Positions 19,836 through 28,454 of a stretch of 64,000 bases of DNA are shown here, piece after piece. Where the stretch lies: positions 1 through 64,000 of the forward strand of contig CAIUWK010000018.1 in the NCBI GenBank assembly GCA_903902855.1, read 5' to 3'. This DNA comes from an uncultured Geobacter sp. (lineage in GTDB: Bacteria; Desulfobacterota; Desulfuromonadia; Geobacterales; CAIOGM01). Within the stretch, counting starts at the first letter, position 1; every line of letters begins with the position of its first letter. Both the position numbers and the translations under genes were made by a program. The notes below the pieces were generated by a model. It ran no database searches. It was given only the letters and a program-made list of their open reading frames with translations, and was not told the origin of the DNA.

Positions 19836-20983
19836 AAGTGCTTGTTGTTTTTGGAACCCGACCTGAAGCCATAAAGATGGCCCCATTAGTAAAAGCATTG
19901 CAGGCGGATCAGGACAATTTTACTACATATGTTTGCGTTACAGGTCAGCACCGTGAAATGCTTGATCAAGTTTTACAATTATTTGAGATAACGCCTGAAT
20001 ACGATTTAAATATCATGACGTATGGACAAGATCTGTACGATGTTACATCCCGTGTGCTTTTAGGTATGCGCGATGTGCTTATAGATGTGAAACCAGATTT
20101 AGTTTTGGTTCATGGGGACACTACTACATCTGCAGCTTCAGCCTTAGCGGCATTTTATCAGCAAATCCCTGTAGGGCACGTTGAGGCAGGTTTACGCACA
20201 CATAATATATATAGCCCGTGGCCGGAAGAAATGAACCGACAATTAACAGGAAGAATCGCATCCTATAATTTCGCTCCAACTGCTTTAAGTGAACAAAACT
20301 TATTGGACGAAGGGGTTAATAGTAAAGATATTATAGTTACCGGTAATACAGTCATTGATGCACTTCATGCTGTTTTAGGCAAAATAAAAGATAATTATTC
20401 ATTGGTTAGTACACTAAACGGAATGTTATGTAAGTGTGGTTATGATAGCTCCAGGCTTGTTGACAAAAAGCGTATGGTTTTAATTACTGGGCATCGACGT
20501 GAGAATTTTGGAGATGGATTTATTAGTATCTGTACGGCAATCAAGTTGTTAACTGAGAAATATCCTGATGTAGATTTTGTTTATCCTATGCATTTGAATC
20601 CAAATGTTCGAGATCCAATATATGAGGTCTTTGGTGTTGAAATATCAAATAATATGTTTTTTATTGAACCGCTGGATTATCTTACCTTTGTTTATTTGAT
20701 GGAAAAAAGTACGTTACTGCTGACAGATAGTGGTGGCATTCAGGAAGAGGCCCCTGGATTAGGCAAACCGGTGTTGGTGATGAGAGAAACAACAGAACGG
20801 CCAGAAGCTTTAGTCGCTGGTACGGTTAAGCTTGTTGGTACTGATTTTAATAAAATCGTAATGGAAGTTTCAGCCCTTTTAGACGATGACTTTTATTACA
20901 GTAAAATGAGTACAGCTGTAAACCCGTATGGTGATGGGATGGCTTGTGATCGAATTATTTATTTTCTGAAGCAACTTGGTTGA
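19832..20983 (+). CDS. wecB: UDP-N-acetylglucosamine 2-epimerase (non-hydrolysing)
   Basis: A 383-residue WecB/MnaA enzyme converting UDP-GlcNAc to UDP-ManNAc. Diagnostic stretches are [53 protein letters not shown] and [11 protein letters not shown], which carry the conserved Asp, Glu, Glu and His catalytic residues, plus [28 protein letters not shown]. Length fits the family. No wecC-type UDP-ManNAc dehydrogenase is adjacent, so free UDP-ManNAc may be used, or the wbpO-like enzyme may act on it. It ends the AT-rich block and is followed by an IS4 remnant. Confidence 0.93.
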   Translation: MKVLVVFGTRPEAIKMAPLVKALQADQDNFTTYVCVTGQHREMLDQVLQLFEITPEYDLNIMTYGQDLYDVTSRVLLGMRDVLIDVKPDLVLVHGDTTTSAASALAAFYQQIPVGHVEAGLRTHNIYSPWPEEMNRQLTGRIASYNFAPTALSEQNLLDEGVNSKDIIVTGNTVIDALHAVLGKIKDNYSLVSTLNGMLCKCGYDSSRLVDKKRMVLITGHRRENFGDGFISICTAIKLLTEKYPDVDFVYPMHLNPNVRDPIYEVFGVEISNNMFFIEPLDYLTFVYLMEKSTLLLTDSGGIQEEAPGLGKPVLVMRETTERPEALVAGTVKLVGTDFNKIVMEVSALLDDDFYYSKMSTAVNPYGDGMACDRIIYFLKQLG

Positions 20984-21771
20984 AAATTTCAGAGTTTTTT
21001 CCGTAACGTTTGTTCTCGGGAGTGAATGACGAGGTGTGAAATGGAGATAACGCATTTACAACACAATATTCTGTCTGTGGCCTACGGGGTTAGGTGATTA
21101 GCATCAAAGAGCATATCCTCGTCAATAGTTTAACGGTTTTATGCTGGACATTCCGCCTGATTCTGCATCGTATCCGACATGCTGACGTCTGACCCATCAA
21201 TAACTACAACACGCCGATTGTTTAGCATTCCGCTTTCCGGCATCAGCTCAAGACGTTCAGCTGTATGGGCACGAATGTCAGAAAGCATCTTTTCATCCAG
21301 CTTCTTGCGACGGTGCAATACGAAGCGGTCGAAGAAGGATGCACCTTAATCCCCTAGACGGAGGCATAGGACTGAAGCTTACGGATCACTTTCATGCAGC
21401 CTCCGTCGGCATCCAGCATCTGACTGAAGAAAGGCCAGAATGTGTCTCCTTAGTAAAAAGCCTTCTGCGGCTCATTGCACCTGACGACTCCGGCTTGAGC
21501 AGCGCACTGGGTATGATTTTTCCAAAGACCTCGCCAATTTGCTTGATGACTTCTTTTGCATAAGAGTAATTTTATCTGTGATTTCTGTTTTTCCAAAATG
21601 GGTCTTCGACGCAGAGATCGTAGAAGAATACCTGCCACCAGTGGCGTAGTTTATGTTTTATTCGGCATGATTCAATTTAGCGTATTTGCCACAAATGTAA
21701 TATTAATTATTTAATTTGGTATTTTCCATATGATGATGGCCTTAAGCTAGTGCCATTCGGGTCAGATCTGC
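20984..21771. other. 788-nt intergenic region with an IS remnant
   Basis: The centre holds the decayed IS4-type transposase on the minus strand (21139-21565). No intact gene is present. I see no clear terminal inverted repeats. The last 100 nt before the polymerase gene are AT-rich and may hold its promoter. Confidence 0.6.
21139..21565 (-). pseudogene. Decayed IS4-family transposase fragment
   Basis: Read on the minus strand, 21345 to 21139 gives DRFVLHRRKKLDEKM followed by RRVVVIDGSDVSMSDTMQNQ, matching the IS4 DDE signature region (Asp in VVVIDGSDVSMPDT-like) before a premature stop. Upstream, in shifted frames, are SALLKPESSG and TFWPFFSQMLDADGGC, also typical of the N-terminal part of these transposases (FTKENTFWAFFSQVLD-like). 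At least two frame changes and stops break it, and the catalytic C-terminal half is missing. It lies between wecB and the polymerase gene and marks an old insertion at that junction. Confidence 0.72.
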
Positions 21772-22863
21772 ATGCTTGTATATTTTACAACTCTCGTTAT
21801 TGTTCTGCTAGCCGTCCATATGGCAGGTACGATCAGAAAATCGTCGACAGCATCAACGGTATTTCTTGCTGTCGCTTTTGCCGTTATGGTCCTCGTAGCC
21901 GGTCTGCGCAATTACAACGTGGGCACTGACACACCAAATTATGTAGGATTTTTTACTGATATATTGACGCTTTCAGACGCGCTGCAATACGGCTTTAATC
22001 ACGGAGAGTACGGGTTCTGGATCTTTACCTGGCTGATGCGCACCATTTCTGATCAATTCGCAATATTCTTCATTGCCATCGCCATAATTGTCGTCGGTTG
22101 TTATCAATGGACGATTGTCAAGTATTCGGCAAACTGGTCAATTTCTTTTTTCGTCTTCATCACCATGGGCTTCTATAGTTTCTTTTTCAATGGAGCCCGT
22201 CAGGGGATTGCCTGCGCTATCTTTGCCTTGGCCATTGGGCCGCTACTGGAGCGTAACTCGATGGCATACATCGGGTATGTCCTGCTGGCCTTTCTGTTTC
22301 ACAAGACTGCTCTTATGATGCTGCCGGTTTATTTAATTTTCGACAATAACATCTCTATCAAGAAAAACCTGCTGATTCTCGGAGTTGGCGTCGCAGGGTC
22401 GGCTGCGTTTCAGCGTATCGTCGTGTTGGGCACCCAAGTCGATGATAGATATTCGACTTTTGGCAATACCAGCGAGGGCGGAGGGTATTTCACAAGCGGG
22501 TTCACGGTTGTACTGGGGATATTCTTTTTTCTGTTCAAAAAGTATGTGCATACGGAACGGGAGCGTTACGGGCTTTTCCTCAACATGTTTTTGTTTGGGG
22601 CAATGATATCCCTATCCTCTGCCATTTTGAGCGTCAACCCGAGCGGTTTTTTGCGGTTTGCTATGTACTTCAACGTCAGTGCGATTTTTCTGTGGGCTAT
22701 TGTATATGAAAACATTGTCAGTCGTTCTTCCAGAATGTTTTTCGGTTATTTTTTTTCGACGTGCTATATAGTCATGTTTTATTTGATGACCGAACGCTTC
22801 AGCCATCTTGTCCCTTACACCTTCAACCCGGCCATATCGGCTCTGCTGCCGTTTGGAGGCTAG
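21772..22863 (+). CDS. EpsG-like O-antigen/exopolysaccharide polymerase (Wzy role)
   Basis: A 363-residue polytopic membrane protein with about ten hydrophobic segments. The N-terminal pattern VAGLRNYNVGTDTPNYVGFF is the hallmark of EpsG family polymerases (R-x4-GxDTxxY). The periplasmic loop near the end and lack of other motifs are also typical. It probably polymerises the repeat units flipped by Wzx. It is the only polymerase candidate in this first cluster. Start ATG at 21772; the gene is 3 nt from the next transferase. Confidence 0.8.
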   Translation: MLVYFTTLVIVLLAVHMAGTIRKSSTASTVFLAVAFAVMVLVAGLRNYNVGTDTPNYVGFFTDILTLSDALQYGFNHGEYGFWIFTWLMRTISDQFAIFFIAIAIIVVGCYQWTIVKYSANWSISFFVFITMGFYSFFFNGARQGIACAIFALAIGPLLERNSMAYIGYVLLAFLFHKTALMMLPVYLIFDNNISIKKNLLILGVGVAGSAAFQRIVVLGTQVDDRYSTFGNTSEGGGYFTSGFTVVLGIFFFLFKKYVHTERERYGLFLNMFLFGAMISLSSAILSVNPSGFLRFAMYFNVSAIFLWAIVYENIVSRSSRMFFGYFFSTCYIVMFYLMTERFSHLVPYTFNPAISALLPFGG

Positions 22864-22866
22864 TTA

Positions 22867-23748
22867 ATGCCGATCTCCATCGGGATTCCTTTTTATAATG
22901 CTGAAGCGTACCTGGCCGATGCCATACGCTCCATATTCGCCCAGTCCTATCAGGATTGGGAACTTATCCTTGTCGATGACGGATCGACCGACCGCTCTCT
23001 TGAGATTGCCCACTCGGTCAACGATCCCCGCGTCCGTGTTCTTTCCGACGGGCAAAACCGACGACTCCCGTACCGGCTCAATCAGATTACGGCTGAAGCG
23101 CGCTACGATCTCATCGGCCGGATGGACGCTGACGACCTGATTTCGCCGACCCGCTTCGAGAAACAATTATCATTCCTCAACACACATCCGGAGTTCGACT
23201 TGGTTACGACAGGGGTCTGTTCGATAACCAATGACAATCGTCCGGTCGGTGTACGCTGTGGTTCTCCCGATGACCAGATTAGCGGCAGGAAACTACTCTT
23301 AGGGCAATGTGCCGTCGTGCATGCGGCTATGCTCGGGAGAAAGGCTTGGTTTCAACGTAACCCGTACGATGTTTCGAATAATCGGACAGAGGATTACGAG
23401 CTTTGGTTGCGAGCCTATTCTAAAAACGATTTCCGCCTCCATATCCTGACTGAACCACTTTACTATTATCGGGAAGAGGATAATGTCACCGCACAAAAGC
23501 TTCTGACGGCATATGCCAGCCAGCGTGATTTATATCGTCAGTACTGGCAGTTGGGATTCAGTCGTGTTGAATTGGAACTTACCGTCGCAAAATCTTATTT
23601 GAAATCTGTGGTCGTCAGGGGATTAGATCTGCTCGATAAGACCGATTTCTTACTAAAGAAGCGCAACACAACGATTACCGACGAATGTCTTCTCCTACAT
23701 TTTAACCGTGAAATAGAATTGATCACGCAAACAGGCCTTCCTGAATGA
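22867..23748 (+). CDS. Glycosyltransferase family 2
   Basis: A 293-residue GT2 enzyme. ISIGIPFYNAEAYLADAI and LVDDGSTDRSLEIA form the nucleotide-binding half; the DxD motif is in GRMDADDLISPTRF and the likely catalytic base lies in NRTEDYELWLRA. GC content returns to that of the cluster backbone. It overlaps the next gene by ATGA at 23745-23748. Confidence 0.87.
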   Translation: MPISIGIPFYNAEAYLADAIRSIFAQSYQDWELILVDDGSTDRSLEIAHSVNDPRVRVLSDGQNRRLPYRLNQITAEARYDLIGRMDADDLISPTRFEKQLSFLNTHPEFDLVTTGVCSITNDNRPVGVRCGSPDDQISGRKLLLGQCAVVHAAMLGRKAWFQRNPYDVSNNRTEDYELWLRAYSKNDFRLHILTEPLYYYREEDNVTAQKLLTAYASQRDLYRQYWQLGFSRVELELTVAKSYLKSVVVRGLDLLDKTDFLLKKRNTTITDECLLLHFNREIELITQTGLPE

Positions 23749-24926
23749 TTAATAAGCAAAAAAAAATCTGCTTTGTTGTGACCCTTCCCGTCACCTTTAA
23801 GGCATTTGTATGTCCACAAGCTGAAGTCCTCGTACAAAATGGATGGGATGTTACGTTTGTTTGCGCTGAAGATCCGTTCTTTTCGGCTGATATTCCGAAA
23901 GGTGTCAGATACATCCCTGTTCGTATGAAACGCGGTATCGATTTTTTCACTGTATTGGGCTCTATTTTGTCGTTATTCAGATTGTTCAAGCGAGAGAAAT
24001 TCGACATTGTGCAATTCTCAACACCCAATGCCGCTTTTTACGCCAGTACTGCCTCAATGTTAGCCCGTGTCCCTGTTCGCATATATGCCCAGTGGGGAAT
24101 CCGCTATGTTGGATTCCGTGGTCCTACCCGTTTTCTTTTCAAGTTTCTTGAACGTTGGTGTTGTTGGTGCTCGACAATTATTCAACCTGATAGTTTAAGT
24201 AATCTGGAGTATTCGATACAAGAAGGACTTTACCACAGAGATAAGGCACGAGTAAACTGGAACGGTAGTGCCTGTGGGGTTAATCTTGAACGTTTTGATA
24301 TTCGCCAAAAGAATAACTGGCGGATCGAATATCGGAAAATGATTGGATTGGAATCACATCATCTGGTAATTGGATTTGTCGGATCCATCCGTCGTGATAA
24401 AGGCTGCAATGAATTGATCGCCGCCTGTCGCTACTTTTTTAGTGCTATGCCTGAAGCGAGGTTGTTGCTCATCGGCGATAAGCATTTTTATGACACTATT
24501 GATCAGGAATTACGAGATTGGGCCGCATCGTCCGCTCAGGTGATTCATATTCCACCGAATAACGAAATACCGCAGTATGTGTCGTGTATGGATATATTTT
24601 CCTTACCGAGCTATCGAGAGGGTTTCGGCTTGGTCATTGTCGAGGCAGAAGCGATGGGAGTTCCTGTGGTGGTCAGCGATGTTCCCGGCCCTGTTGATGC
24701 CATACGACATGGTGAGACTGGGCTCATTGTCCCTGTCAAGAATTATGAGGCATTGGCCACAGCACTCCAAACGCTTCTGCAGGACCACGCCAAACGCGAA
24801 GCATTCGGTTCCGCCGCTGCTGCATTTGCACGTGACAATTTTGAGCAAAATGAATTTTTACGGCGGGTTCTCAATGATAAGATTAGCCTCCTCTCTGAAG
24901 CAAACCCGGTAAGCTGTCATGTTTAA
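23745..24926 (+). CDS. Glycosyltransferase family 4 (PglA-like position)
   Basis: A 393-residue GT-B transferase. [17 protein letters not shown] starts the donor-binding half, and [37 protein letters not shown] carries the EX7E pair. Its neighbours downstream are the pglC- and pglD-like genes; in such loci the GT4 next to pglC often adds the second sugar to the diphospho-lipid-linked first sugar. That role is inference. It overlaps pglC by 8 nt. Confidence 0.86.
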   Translation: MINKQKKICFVVTLPVTFKAFVCPQAEVLVQNGWDVTFVCAEDPFFSADIPKGVRYIPVRMKRGIDFFTVLGSILSLFRLFKREKFDIVQFSTPNAAFYASTASMLARVPVRIYAQWGIRYVGFRGPTRFLFKFLERWCCWCSTIIQPDSLSNLEYSIQEGLYHRDKARVNWNGSACGVNLERFDIRQKNNWRIEYRKMIGLESHHLVIGFVGSIRRDKGCNELIAACRYFFSAMPEARLLLIGDKHFYDTIDQELRDWAASSAQVIHIPPNNEIPQYVSCMDIFSLPSYREGFGLVIVEAEAMGVPVVVSDVPGPVDAIRHGETGLIVPVKNYEALATALQTLLQDHAKREAFGSAAAAFARDNFEQNEFLRRVLNDKISLLSEANPVSCHV

Positions 24927-25524
24927 ATTTCTTTTTGATCAGATTGTCACAGGTGCCGGCATATTTTTTATATGGCCTTTGCTGTTGGTGCTTGCCCTGT
25001 TGGTGAGGATCAAGCATGGTTCACCGGTTCTCTTTTGTCAGGAGCGCCCCGGTCTACACGGCATATCTTTCATGATGTACAAATTCCGCACAATGACCAA
25101 TGAACGGGATGTGGCCGGCAATTTGCTGCCGGATGCCCTTCGATTGACCAGTCTTGGGAAATTCCTCAGGAGTACCAGTCTAGACGAGTTGCCGGAGTTG
25201 ATTAATGTGCTGAAGGGGGAGATGGCCCTCGTGGGGCCGCGACCGCTCCTTATGGAGTATTTGCCGCTTTACACCAAGGAGCAGGCCCGTCGTCATGACG
25301 TTCGCCCCGGCATTACCGGTTGGGCACAGGTGAACGGCCGTAATGCTATCAGTTGGGAAGAAAAGTTTGAGTTTGACGTCTGGTATGTGGATAATCGTAC
25401 ATTCAGGCTGGATTTGACGATTCTTTGGAGGACATTTGCCAAGGTATTCAAACGTGAAGGGATCAGCCACGAAGGGCAGGCGACGATGGAAAAATTCAAT
25501 GGAAGCAACATAGATATATCATGA
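24919..25524 (+). CDS. pglC: Undecaprenyl-phosphate sugar-1-phosphate transferase, PglC-like
   Basis: A 201-residue monotopic phosphoglycosyl transferase, the minimal PglC length. A single N-terminal re-entrant membrane helix (about residues 8-30) precedes [11 protein letters not shown]; the catalytic Asp89-Glu90 pair is in [18 protein letters not shown], followed by [15 protein letters not shown] and [14 protein letters not shown]. PglC enzymes transfer a sugar-1-phosphate, typically di-N-acetylbacillosamine phosphate, to undecaprenyl phosphate to start glycan assembly. The directly overlapping pglD-like acetyltransferase, and the pglE-like (28455) and pglF-like (36239) genes, agree with a bacillosamine-type substrate. 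Confidence 0.92.
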   Translation: MFKFLFDQIVTGAGIFFIWPLLLVLALLVRIKHGSPVLFCQERPGLHGISFMMYKFRTMTNERDVAGNLLPDALRLTSLGKFLRSTSLDELPELINVLKGEMALVGPRPLLMEYLPLYTKEQARRHDVRPGITGWAQVNGRNAISWEEKFEFDVWYVDNRTFRLDLTILWRTFAKVFKREGISHEGQATMEKFNGSNIDIS

Positions 25525-26150
25525 AAAATAATATCTTCGTTTATGGCGCCAGTGGTCATGCAAAGGTTGTTATCGATATAATCGAACGCCAAGGGCTGTA
25601 TGATATCGCTTTTCTTGTTGATGATAATCCGTGTCTAAAGGATACCGATTTTTATGGCTATCACGTTATTGGTGGTAAGCAGGAACTCCTTGCGGAGCGG
25701 AATCGGGTTACAGGAGGTATCGTTGCCATCGGTAGTAGCAGGGTGCGAAGTTCTATGGCTGCCCGGTTGACTGAACATGGATTTAACCTTCTGACTGCGG
25801 TTCACCCGTCGGCACAGTTGGGGCGTGGAGTAACCATCGGGAACGGCACCGTGATTATGGCCGGAGTGGTTATCAATTCAGACAGTAGGATCGGTCGGAA
25901 TGTTATTATTAATACAAGAGCCGGCATTGACCATGACTGTACCATTGGTGATGATGTTCACATCGCGCCGGGATCTGTTTTGTGCGGTTCAGTGACTATA
26001 GGTGACGGTACCTTCGTCTGTGCCGGTTCGACAATCATCCCTAACCTGTCCATCGGGAGTCATGTGACCATTGGGGCTGGTTCCACCGTTATCCGTGATG
26101 TGCCGAATGGGGTGACTATCATGGGGAACCCGGCAAAAAGGCGATGTTGA
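25521..26150 (+). CDS. pglD: UDP-4-amino-sugar N-acetyltransferase, PglD-like
   Basis: A 209-residue NeuD/PglD family protein. The N-terminal Rossmann-like half ([16 protein letters not shown]) binds the UDP-sugar, and the C-terminal left-handed beta helix has repeats from about residue 100 ([22 protein letters not shown]). The catalytic His138 lies in [11 protein letters not shown]. It acetylates UDP-4-amino-4,6-dideoxy-GlcNAc in bacillosamine synthesis using acetyl-CoA. It overlaps pglC by ATGA at 25521-25524, matching the gene order of many pgl loci. Confidence 0.9.
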   Translation: MKNNIFVYGASGHAKVVIDIIERQGLYDIAFLVDDNPCLKDTDFYGYHVIGGKQELLAERNRVTGGIVAIGSSRVRSSMAARLTEHGFNLLTAVHPSAQLGRGVTIGNGTVIMAGVVINSDSRIGRNVIINTRAGIDHDCTIGDDVHIAPGSVLCGSVTIGDGTFVCAGSTIIPNLSIGSHVTIGAGSTVIRDVPNGVTIMGNPAKRRC

Positions 26151-26203
26151 TTTCTGATTTGATTGTTCGATGATGCATTTGTCTGCGTTCCTTTTTATCG
26201 AAT

Positions 26204-26935
26204 TTGATACTCCCCTTACCACTCTTTTTCGTCTTGACGATAATTGCATGTACCTGTTGCCGGTGTCGACGCAAGATGTTCGGTATTGTTGTCGGTTCGT
26301 TGGCTTTATTGTGCCTGCTGACCATCTCCACACCCTTTCTCCCCAATCTGCTGGTTTCAACCTTGGAAGAGCGTTATCCCGTCTATACTCCTGCAGCAAA
26401 TAAGATACCGCCCGGGCCGGTGAATATTCTCGTATTGGGTGGCGGGCACACCATTGATAGCCGTCTCCCTGCCAACGATCAGTTGTCAACCGTCGCTCTG
26501 GCACGCTTGGCGGAAGGTATTCGGTTACAGCGCCGGATTCCCAACAGTACGTTGATAACCTCGGGTTACGCTGGGAAAGGGGAGGTTACCCAAGCCGAAG
26601 TGTTGTCCAAGACCGCTATGCTGCTCGGGGTGGACCCTGCGAGGATTCGGATGCAAACCGCACCGAAAAATACCCGGATGGAGGCCGCCGAGTACAAGAG
26701 GCTTTTCGTAGAGAGGGCGCAGCTGGTGCTTGTTACCAGCGCCGTGCATATGCCGCGCGCCATGTATCTGTTTCGCCAAGCAGGTTTGAATCCCATCGCC
26801 GCTCCTACAAACCACCTGGTGAAAAACAGTAAAGACAGAGATCCCTGGTTTTGGGTGCCGGCGTCCGGTAATATCCAGATGGTTGAGAGCGCGATCCATG
26901 AATATGCGGGGATGTTAGAGGCGGGTTATAGGTGA
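26204..26935 (+). CDS. YdcF/ElyC family protein (DUF218)
   Basis: About 243 residues. Two hydrophobic N-terminal segments (residues 3-15 and 25-42) precede the DUF218 domain, with its opening VNILVLGGGH, then SRLPANDQLS, ITSGYAGKGEVTQAEVL, NTRMEAAEY and VLVTSAVHMPRAMYLFRQAG. ElyC-type proteins affect undecaprenyl phosphate/peptidoglycan precursor use in the envelope; the reaction is unknown. The start is uncertain: TTG at 26204 keeps the first hydrophobic segment, while ATG at 26276 would lose it. The last two or three codons and the stop (GGTTATAGGTGA) are formed by the start of a 7-nt-period repeat array. Confidence 0.8.
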   Translation: MILPLPLFFVLTIIACTCCRCRRKMFGIVVGSLALLCLLTISTPFLPNLLVSTLEERYPVYTPAANKIPPGPVNILVLGGGHTIDSRLPANDQLSTVALARLAEGIRLQRRIPNSTLITSGYAGKGEVTQAEVLSKTAMLLGVDPARIRMQTAPKNTRMEAAEYKRLFVERAQLVLVTSAVHMPRAMYLFRQAGLNPIAAPTNHLVKNSKDRDPWFWVPASGNIQMVESAIHEYAGMLEAGYR

Positions 26936-27012
26936 GAGAAACAGGTGAGGGGTCAGAGGTCAGAGGTCATAGGCCATAGGTCATAGGTTAGAGGTTATCG
27001 GTTAAGGGCGAG
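26933..27012. repeat. GGTCATA/GGTTAGA 7-nt-period array
   Basis: About ten units of GGTCATA, GGTCAGA, GGTTAGA and close variants, starting at the stop codon of the ydcF-like gene and ending one nucleotide before the S23 gene fragment at 27013. Arrays of this family recur at 29683, 31417, 31966, 33836 and 59764, and as reverse complement (CCCCTAA/CCTGACC) at 30098, 32260 and 33741. Confidence 0.8.
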
Positions 27013-27117
27013 ATGGTTGCTGGGTTTCGTGAGTTGAAGGTGTGGCCGCGGGCGAAGGATCTGGCTGTACTCATTTGCCGGATTACCGACGCCGGCGGAA
27101 TTGCCAGGGATTTCTGA
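27013..27117 (+). pseudogene. Truncated four-helix-bundle (S23/IVS) protein gene
   Basis: The 34 codons read GFRELKVWPRAKDLAVLICR then ITDAGGIARDF and stop. This is the first third of the intact S23-like protein at 29722-30114. It is preceded by the same GGTCATA-type array as the other two copies. It is too short to fold as a four-helix bundle. Confidence 0.75.
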
Positions 27118-27143
27118 CTGATTGTTTATCTCGTCGGTTCAGG

Positions 27144-27488
27144 GTTTCCTCTGTGATACCCTGCGACCTCGGCGGTAAGAAGAGGTTTTCAAAGGCATTA
27201 ACCGCGGAGGACGCTGAGGAACGCAGAGGAACATCAACAGCCGGACTAATTGTTTATCTCATCGGTTCAGGGTTTCCTCTGTGGTAACCTGCGACCTCGG
27301 CGGTAAGAAAAGGTTTTCAAGCATTAACCGCGGAGGACGCGGAGGGACGCAGAGGAAAGACTGAAGTAGAAGCTGTTGGATTGTCTCCGGCTTTCAAGGT
27401 TTTCCTCTGCGTTACCTTGTGTCCTCGGCGGTAAGAAAAGGTTTTTACAAGCATTAACCGCGGAGGACGTTGAGGTACGCAGAGGAAA
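27144..27488. repeat. Three tandem hairpin units upstream of the GxxExxY gene
   Basis: Units of about 88 nt start at 27144, 27272 and 27400, an exact 128-nt spacing. Each has a left arm like TTTCCTCTGCGTTACC...TCCTCGGCGGTAAGA, a loop AGGTTTTCA...GCA, and a right arm TTAACCGCGGAGGACGC...GTACGCAGAGGAAA that is its near reverse complement (about 34 nt each). Spacers of about 40 nt are themselves related. A fourth left arm starts at 27528, again 128 nt on, and leads into the gene. Confidence 0.88.
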
Positions 27489-27527
27489 GACTGATGCAGA
27501 AGCTATCGGTTTGTCTCTGGTATTCAA

Positions 27528-27549
27528 GGTTTACATCTTCGTTACCCGC
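27528..27549. repeat. Left arm of the hairpin unit that carries the GxxExxY gene
   Basis: GGTTTACATCTTCGTTACCC-type sequence is a worn copy of the left arm seen at 27400. It sits 128 nt after the previous unit start and directly before the ribosome site of the gene. The matching right arm is at 27968-28000. Confidence 0.7.
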
Positions 27550-27569
27550 AGATTTTAAGGAGAATAATC

Positions 27570-27947
27570 ATGGAACTCAACGACATTACAGCGATAATAA
27601 TTGATGCTGCCATGAAGGTCCACTCCCGACTCGGGCCCGGATTACTCGAAAGTGCCTATGAATCGTGTCTGAAGCACGAGTTGCAGCAACGCCGGTTATT
27701 CGTGACTAGTCAGGTAACCGTGCCTATTGTTTATGACGGAGTTATGATTGACGCCGGTTTCCGTGTGGACCTTATGGTGGATGGCAAGGTAATTGTTGAA
27801 CTGAAGGCGGTAGAAAAGATGAATCCGTTATACGAAGCTCAGCTCTTGACCTATTTGAAATTGAGTGGTCTCAAGGTCGGTCTTCTCATAAATTTCAATG
27901 TGCTGCATCTTAAAGATGGGATTAAGCGGATAGTAAACGACCTGTAA
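27570..27947 (+). CDS. GxxExxY protein (PD-(D/E)XK-like nuclease fold)
   Basis: A 125-residue protein of the GxxExxY family (TIGR04256). The name-giving motif is in GPGLLESAY (Gly24, Glu27, Tyr30). FRVDLMVDGKVIVELKAV (Asp67, Glu77, Lys79) gives the D...ExK signature of PD-(D/E)XK nucleases. No activity is established for the family as far as I know. A strong ribosome site, TTTTAAGGAGAATAATC, precedes the ATG. The gene lies exactly between the left arm (27528-27549) and the right arm (27968-28000) of one hairpin unit in a tandem array, so it is carried inside a repeat copy. Confidence 0.88.
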   Translation: MELNDITAIIIDAAMKVHSRLGPGLLESAYESCLKHELQQRRLFVTSQVTVPIVYDGVMIDAGFRVDLMVDGKVIVELKAVEKMNPLYEAQLLTYLKLSGLKVGLLINFNVLHLKDGIKRIVNDL

Positions 27948-27960
27948 CCTCAAAGTTTTC

Positions 27961-28395
27961 ATAGCATAAACCACGGAGGGCGCTGAGGTGCACAGAGGAA
28001 CATCAACAGCCGGACTAATTGTTTATCTTGTCGGTTCAGGTTTTCCTCTGTGGTACCCTGCGACCTCGGCGGTAAGAAGAGGTTTTCATAGAAATTAACC
28101 GCGGAGGACGCGGAGGTACGCAGAGGATAGACTAAGCCTGAAATCTTTTCGGTTACACCTCTTGGTCTCAAGCTTTTCCTCTGCGTTACTCTGCGTCCTC
28201 TGCGGTAAGAAGAGGTTTTCATAGAAATTAACCGCAGAGGACGCGGAGAAACGCAGAGGACAGACTAAGTCTGAAATCTTTTCGGTTACACCTCTTGGTT
28301 TCAAGCTTTTCCTCTGCGTTACCCTGTGTCCTCGGCGGTAAGAAAAAGGTTTTCACAGGCATTAACCGCGGAGGTCGCGGAGGTACGCAGAGGAA
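27961..28395. repeat. Right half-unit and three hairpin units downstream of the GxxExxY gene
   Basis: A right arm (AAACCACGGAGGGCGC..., 27968-28000) resumes the repeat just after the gene stop, followed by the same spacer found after unit 1 (ATCAACAGCCGGACTAATTG). Full units then start at 28040, 28174 and 28308, spaced 134 nt. The last ends 60 nt before the pglE-like start. Confidence 0.87.
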
Positions 28396-28454
28396 GGCAA
28401 AGGCTGAAAGCTTAAAGATGTTTTATCTGCATATTGAATACGAGGAATATCATA

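Noticed and set aside
21450-21638. Small minus-strand frame before the polymerase gene
   Set aside because: It is one of the shifted frames of the IS4 transposase remnant and not a gene of its own.
27144-28395. Regular repeats with spacers of about 40 nt, recalling a CRISPR array
   Set aside because: Units are about 88 nt hairpins, the spacers are related to each other and not unique, and a gene sits inside one unit. No cas genes are present.
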